From assembly GCF_039538145.1 (NCBI RefSeq), contig NZ_BAABBV010000002.1:310001-374000 (forward strand): 64,000 nt of DNA. The letters run 5' to 3'. The first letter of the stretch is position 1. Each line of letters starts with the position of its first letter. Under the pieces are notes generated by a model. The model ran no database searches, was not told where the DNA came from, and worked only from the letters and a program-made list of their open reading frames with translations. This document shows, piece by piece, positions 60,153-64,000 of the stretch. Made by a program: the position numbers and the translations under genes. This DNA is from Gryllotalpicola daejeonensis. Lineage in GTDB: Bacteria; Actinomycetota; Actinomycetes; Actinomycetales; Microbacteriaceae.

Positions 60153-61315
60153 CGGGCAGTCTCCTTTTGATCCGCCCAGGCTGCCGCGCGCGACTCGAGA
60201 TCGCGGAAGCGCTTCGGGCCGGCGGGGCGCCGCACCCCCGAGATGACTTCGGCGATGCGCACGGCAGCCCGCCCGTCGCCGTAGGGGTTGATCGTCTCGC
60301 GCGGGCGCGCGCGGGCCAGCACAGCGCGCACCGCGCCGCGGACGTTCTCGAGACCGTCGTCGACGTGCGCGACGGTGTCGGCCCGCAGCCGCCCCGCCTG
60401 TCGCGTGCCGACGTCGACGGCGGGCACGTCGACGGAGGCCGCCTCGATGATGCCGGACGACGAGTTGCCCACCACGACATCGCACGCGGCAAGCACTCGC
60501 GGGTAGCGCGCACCAAGCGCGGGCACGACGACGACGTTCGGAAGCCGGCGCGCGGCCTCGAGCAGCGCATCGCGCACCGTATGGCCGCCCGGGTCGGGCC
60601 CCGGGTAGGTCGCGATCACGGTGCCGGCCTCTGCGGCCGTACCGGCCAGCGCCTCCACGGCGGCACCCACCACCGCGTCGAGCGCCTGCGTCGTCACCGG
60701 GTGATACGTGAACAGCGCCAACGGATGCCGGATCTCCGCGCCCAGCGCCTTCGCGAGCTCGTGGTCTGTAAGCGGCTGCAAGCCGCGGAATCGATCGAGT
60801 CCTGGGGCGCCGGTCACGTGGACGGTGGCGGGGTCCTCTCCCATCTGGATGATGCGATCCCTGGCATCCTTCGAGGCCACGCAGTGCACATCCGCGAGCT
60901 TCGTGATCGCGTGCCGCACGCGCTCATCGATCGCGCCCTCCGTGACCTCGCCGCCGTGCAAGTGCACGACCGGCACGCGGGCGAGCACGGCGGGCATGAC
61001 CACCCAGGGCAGCTCCCAGCGATCGCCGAGCACCACGACCGTGTCGACGCCGTCGAGCGCGCGAGCGACGCCTTCCGAGAGCGCAGCACCAGTCCGCGCG
61101 GCGTCGGTCGCCGCATCACCCGTGAGGCGCGGGCCGACCGCGCGCACCGTCGTGTTCGCCACGCCGAGATCCGCGAGGGCGGCGACGGCGGATTCCTCGT
61201 CGAAGGCCACGCCGGTGAGGATGAGCAGCTCGTTACCGGCCGCGGCGAGTGCCGTGAGCACCGGGCCCAGCGGGCCGAGGTCGGCACGCCCGGAGAAGTA
61301 GGCGGCGACGGTCAT
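60149..61315 (-). CDS. legG: Hydrolysing NDP-sugar 2-epimerase, NeuC/LegG-like
   Basis: 388 residues. VVVLGDRWELPWVVMPAVLA, VHLHGGEVTEGAIDERVRHA, ITKLADVHCVASKDARDRII, TYHPVTTQ, VVGNSSSGIIEAASVDVPAV and VDVGTRQAGRLRAD are the family blocks. LegG releases NDP and inverts C2 to give 2,4-diacetamido-2,4,6-trideoxy-mannose. ATG 61315 overlaps the synthase stop (ATGA). The N-terminal GRADLGPLGPVLTAL matches the family. Confidence 0.92.
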   Translation of the reverse strand: MTVAAYFSGRADLGPLGPVLTALAAAGNELLILTGVAFDEESAVAALADLGVANTTVRAVGPRLTGDAATDAARTGAALSEGVARALDGVDTVVVLGDRWELPWVVMPAVLARVPVVHLHGGEVTEGAIDERVRHAITKLADVHCVASKDARDRIIQMGEDPATVHVTGAPGLDRFRGLQPLTDHELAKALGAEIRHPLALFTYHPVTTQALDAVVGAAVEALAGTAAEAGTVIATYPGPDPGGHTVRDALLEAARRLPNVVVVPALGARYPRVLAACDVVVGNSSSGIIEAASVDVPAVDVGTRQAGRLRADTVAHVDDGLENVRGAVRAVLARARPRETINPYGDGRAAVRIAEVISGVRRPAGPKRFRDLESRAAAWADQKETAR

Positions 61316-62349
61316 TCGGTCGCGACCGCGTCAGTGTCAAGGGCGACGCCGGCCGCGACGGCGCGAACCAGGGTGCGGCCGACGATGTCGACGGACACCG
61401 AGATGCCACTCTCCGGGCGCAAGCCGATGACGTCGTCGGCGCCGAGCACAAGCCCCGCGGCTAGGTCTCGCGTGGCGTGCCATGAGCGGCGCACGAGCGG
61501 TGCGTTCTCGAGCTCGCTCGGCATGCGGCGTTTGCGACCGTCGCCCAGCATCCGCACCGCAGTGTCGACGTCGCGCACGTATGAGGCGAGCTCGTCGGGC
61601 TCGAGGCTCGCGGCGTGATCCGGTCCCGGGGCGGTGGAGTCGAGGGTGAAGTGCTTCTCGAAGACCCTCGAGCCGAGCGCCGCAGCGGCGATCGCCGCGG
61701 TCGATCCCTGCGTGTGATCCGACCAGCCGACAGGCACGTCGAATTGTGCCGCCATCGCGGGAATGGCAGCGAGGTTGCAGTCATCAACCGGTGCCGGGTA
61801 GGCCGAGACGCAATGGAAGAGGATGCGCCCGGGTGCGGCCGCGGCGGCATCGAGCGCCGCCTCGACCTCGTCGGCATCGCCCATTCCGGTCGAGATAAGA
61901 AGCGGCACGCCCAGCTCGGCGAGGCGGCGGATGAACCCGACATTGGTCAGCTCGCCGGACGGGACCTTGAGCGCAGGCACTTCGAGGTCGAGAAGCAGCT
62001 CAGCGCTCCCGAGATCGAACGGGGTGGAGAGAAAGAGGAGTCCGCGCTCTCGGGCATGGTCGGACAGCTCGCGCCACGCGCTGCGCGGCAGCGAGAGCGC
62101 CTGCAGCATCTCAGCCTGGGTCGACGACCCAGTCGCGCGCTGCTGGTACGGCGCGGCCGACGCGCTCTCGGCCACCAGCGCGGCCGCCTCGAACGTCTGG
62201 AACTTGACGGAGCCGGCGCCTGCTTCCGCGGCGACGTCGATGAGGGCGTGCGCCTTCCGGACGTCGCCATCGTGGTTGACCCCAGCCTCGGCGATGACGA
62301 ACGGAGTCTCTCCACCCAGCTGGTGGTTCCCGATGGTGACGGAGTCCAC
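61312..62349 (-). CDS. legI: Nonulosonic acid synthase, NeuB/LegI-like
   Basis: Condenses the hexose with phosphoenolpyruvate. 345 residues: PFVIAEAGVNHDGDVRKAHA, GAGSVKFQTFEA, LSTPFDLGSAELL, KVPSGELTN, VGWSDHTQGSTAAIAAAALG, EKHFTLD, then a C-terminal SAF domain (GLVLGADDVIGLRPESGIS). Start GTG 62349 is chosen from AGAGGA 4 bases upstream and alignment of the N terminus; a GTG at 62400 would overlap the acetyltransferase stop and add 17 residues. Confidence 0.93.
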   Translation of the reverse strand: MDSVTIGNHQLGGETPFVIAEAGVNHDGDVRKAHALIDVAAEAGAGSVKFQTFEAAALVAESASAAPYQQRATGSSTQAEMLQALSLPRSAWRELSDHARERGLLFLSTPFDLGSAELLLDLEVPALKVPSGELTNVGFIRRLAELGVPLLISTGMGDADEVEAALDAAAAAPGRILFHCVSAYPAPVDDCNLAAIPAMAAQFDVPVGWSDHTQGSTAAIAAAALGSRVFEKHFTLDSTAPGPDHAASLEPDELASYVRDVDTAVRMLGDGRKRRMPSELENAPLVRRSWHATRDLAAGLVLGADDVIGLRPESGISVSVDIVGRTLVRAVAAGVALDTDAVATE

Positions 62350-62396
62350 GGCATCCTCTCGCTCGGTGTGGCAGATGTCCGAACAATCGCCCCGGC

Positions 62397-63011
62397 TCAC
62401 TGCCTGCGCGCCGGCACCCCTGTGACGACCGCCCCAGGCGGGACATCTCGGACGACCACACTACCGGCACCGACTACGGCGCCGGCCCCGACGTTGACCG
62501 AGGGAAGCACGACTGCGCGCGCACCGATCAGCGCCCCGGAGCCCACCTGGGCCGCGCCGAGCAAGGTCGCCCCCGGCGCCACGTGGGCGTAGTCGCCGAC
62601 GACCACGTCGTGCTCGACAACGGCCGAGGTGTTGACGATCACCCCCCTGCCGACACGCGCACCCGGGCCGACATGAGCGTGCTCAAGAATCTGAGTGCCG
62701 TCGCCCACCTGCGGTGCCACGGTGGCCGTCGCCGCGACGAGCACCCCGTGCGTCCGGCCCTGGCTGTCGATCGCCGCGGCCTCACGCGCCCTGACCGCGT
62801 TGTCGCCAATGGCGACGACGAAGCTCGCCGTAGCGAATGACTCAGCGAGGTCGGCGAGGCTCGCGAAGACCGGGACGTCCCACCCTTCCGGCCCCGACGG
62901 GTCGACGACCGCGAGCACCCGCAGCCCTCGCCGCGCGGCGACGTCGGCGATGGACCGCGCGTGGCCGCCGCCGCCCACGAGCACAAGACCGGCGATCTGC
63001 GCGTCTGGCAT
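62397..63011 (-). CDS. legH: Sugar O/N-acetyltransferase, NeuD/PglD/LegH-like
   Basis: 204 residues. LVLVGGGGHARSIADVAARR (nucleotide-binding domain, about 10-75) followed by a left-handed beta helix from about 95: QILEHAHVGPGARVGRGVIV, VVEHDVVVGDYAHVAPGA and the cap PPGAVVTGVPARRQ. In this operon it most likely acetylates N4 of the amino sugar (LegH); the sequence alone cannot separate it from O-acetylating NeuD. ATG 63011, probably leaderless. Confidence 0.85.
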   Translation of the reverse strand: MPDAQIAGLVLVGGGGHARSIADVAARRGLRVLAVVDPSGPEGWDVPVFASLADLAESFATASFVVAIGDNAVRAREAAAIDSQGRTHGVLVAATATVAPQVGDGTQILEHAHVGPGARVGRGVIVNTSAVVEHDVVVGDYAHVAPGATLLGAAQVGSGALIGARAVVLPSVNVGAGAVVGAGSVVVRDVPPGAVVTGVPARRQ

Positions 63012-63017
63012 ACGGCC

Positions 63018-63023
63018 ATCGTA
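63018..63023 (-). promoter_or_regulatory. -10 box of the legionaminic acid operon, leaderless type
   Basis: TACGAT on the minus strand ends 6 bases before ATG 63011. It is the only promoter seen for the six-gene operon. Confidence 0.5.
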
Positions 63024-63108
63024 AGAGTCTGCGCGTGCGGCAGACTGGATCACTGCGGTCGCCGCACGGTGACCGCCTCGGTAACGCCCGCAAATCGGAA
63101 GGCCTCAG

Positions 63109-63867
63109 ATGAGCAGCAGGATCCTCGCGGTCATTCCGGCACGGGGCGGTTCCAAGGGCCTCCCGGGCAAGAACATTCGTCCGCTCGCGGGCGTGCCCTT
63201 GATCGGTCACGCAATCGCCTGCGGCAACGCACTTCCACTGGTCGCCCGCACGGTCATCACGACCGACGACGCCGAGATCGCCGAGACCGCGCGCGCCCTG
63301 GGCGGCGACGTCCCGTTCCTGCGCCCCGCGGAGTTGGCTCGCGACGACACGCCTTCCGCGCCGGTGATCCAGCACGCGCTCGCCGAGGTCGAGCGGCAGG
63401 AAGGCGCCCGATACGACGGCGTGCTGCTGCTCGAGCCGACCAGCCCGGCGCGCGACCCGCAACGCATCGCCGACGCGATCGCTTTGTTCGACTCGAGGCC
63501 AGACCTCGACGGCGTCGTCGCGGTCTCGGCACCCTGGTTCAACCCGTTGTGGGTCGGCGTCGAGGCCGCCGACGACGGCACGATGAAGCGCTTCTTCCCC
63601 GAGGCCGCCGGCGTGACTCGGCGGCAGGACAACCCCCGTCGCTACCTGCGCATCAACGGCTCGTTCTATCTCTGGCGCGCGGAGTTCGTGCGGGGCCTCA
63701 AGTCAAACTGGCTCGACGAGGGCACCTTCGCCCCATTCGAGATTCCGGAGTCGGAGGCGTTCTCGATCGACGACGAGGACGAGTTCCGTCTGATCGAGGC
63801 GCTCGCCGCCGGCGGCTTCGTGCAGCTTCCCGCGTCACCTTCGGCCACTCCCCCACCCTCCTCGTGA
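63109..63867 (+). CDS. legF: CMP-nonulosonate cytidylyltransferase, NeuA/LegF-like
   Basis: Activates legionaminic or a related nonulosonic acid to the CMP-sugar. 252 residues: ILAVIPARGGSKGLPGKNIR (CTP site), GVPLIGHAIACG, VITTDDAEIAETARALG, VLLLEPTSPARD and RINGSFYLWRAEFVRG, then INDED-type IDDEDEFRLIEAL with the metal-binding Asp. Start ATG 63109 with GGAAGG upstream. It is divergent from the other nonulosonate genes, with a 97-base gap between them. Confidence 0.92.
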   Translation: MSSRILAVIPARGGSKGLPGKNIRPLAGVPLIGHAIACGNALPLVARTVITTDDAEIAETARALGGDVPFLRPAELARDDTPSAPVIQHALAEVERQEGARYDGVLLLEPTSPARDPQRIADAIALFDSRPDLDGVVAVSAPWFNPLWVGVEAADDGTMKRFFPEAAGVTRRQDNPRRYLRINGSFYLWRAEFVRGLKSNWLDEGTFAPFEIPESEAFSIDDEDEFRLIEALAAGGFVQLPASPSATPPPSS

Positions 63868-63918
63868 GCGGCTTGCCTCAGGCATCCCCGGCTTCGCCTT
63901 GGTAACCTCGTCAGCACC

Positions 63919-64000
63919 ATGACGACTCTGCGTGTGATCGCCGACGATGCGGTCGCGCGCACGTCGGCCCAGCAGTCCAGCCGCCCGCGCATCAACGGCC
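63919..64000 (+). CDS. Partial gene cut by the window end, possible glycosyltransferase
   Basis: Only 27 codons are visible (MTTLRVIADDAVARTSAQQS and a few more). The opening resembles family 4 glycosyltransferases of actinobacterial glycan loci that begin with a similar TLRVI strand, but this is too short to be sure. TAACCT ends 10 bases before the ATG and could be its -10 box. Confidence 0.4.
   Translation, partial: MTTLRVIADDAVARTSAQQSSRPRING

Overview
This is a very gene-dense, high-GC window with short intergenic gaps and many ATGA/GTGA start-stop overlaps. The first 24 kb carries the actinobacterial core order secA - hpf - comF - lpqB - mtrB - mtrA, then the moxR locus, then the whiB2-type neighbourhood (DUF3499, metallopeptidase-like protein, DUF5719, giant glycosyltransferase, whiB, manA). 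This order resembles the Mycobacterium tuberculosis Rv3240c-Rv3260c region. GC content, codon use, MtrAB-LpqB, WhiB and the lack of mycolic-acid genes suggest a Microbacteriaceae-like actinobacterium; the genus cannot be fixed from sequence alone.

Layout. 1-6.9 kb: Sec translocase N-terminal part, ribosome hibernation factor, ComF, and the MtrAB two-component system with its lipoprotein LpqB. 6.9-15.5 kb: a translationally coupled five-gene moxR operon (membrane protein, DUF4129, DUF4350, MoxR ATPase, DUF58), an MFS permease, a SpoIIM-like protein and an RDD protein. 15.5-24 kb: the whiB/manA neighbourhood plus an acyl-CoA dehydrogenase. 24-64 kb: one continuous surface-glycan region. It holds two O-antigen-ligase-like proteins, about ten glycosyltransferases, GalE, a nucleotide-sugar 6-dehydrogenase, DUF2142 and DUF2304 proteins, a large secreted repeat protein, a Wzm/Wzt ABC exporter, a second (flippase-like) ABC exporter, a WbbL-like rhamnosyltransferase, a Wbp-type diacetamido-uronic-acid set, WecB, an acyltransferase, and at the right end a full set of nonulosonic-acid genes.

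How the genes fit together. The right-hand operon (63.0 to 56.9 kb, minus strand) encodes a NeuD/LegH-like acetyltransferase, a NeuB/LegI synthase, a NeuC/LegG epimerase, a CBS-domain nucleotidyltransferase like PtmE, a LegB-like dehydratase and a LegC-like aminotransferase. A CMP-sugar synthetase (LegF/NeuA) is divergent from it. Together these could make CMP-legionaminic acid by the GDP-sugar route known from Campylobacter. A 501-residue protein directly downstream has the HP and S-T motifs of bacterial sialyltransferase-like GT-B enzymes and is a candidate transferase. The uronic-acid genes, glycosyltransferases, exporters and ligases would assemble and export one or more cell-wall glycopolymers.

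Regulation visible in the sequence. About ten genes have a TANNNT box ending 6-9 bases before the start codon, as expected for leaderless transcripts. whiB has an 18-bp palindrome across its promoter. Several strong hairpins sit between genes. No tRNA, rRNA, CRISPR array, insertion sequence or prophage was seen, and no gap without a gene exceeds 300 bases.
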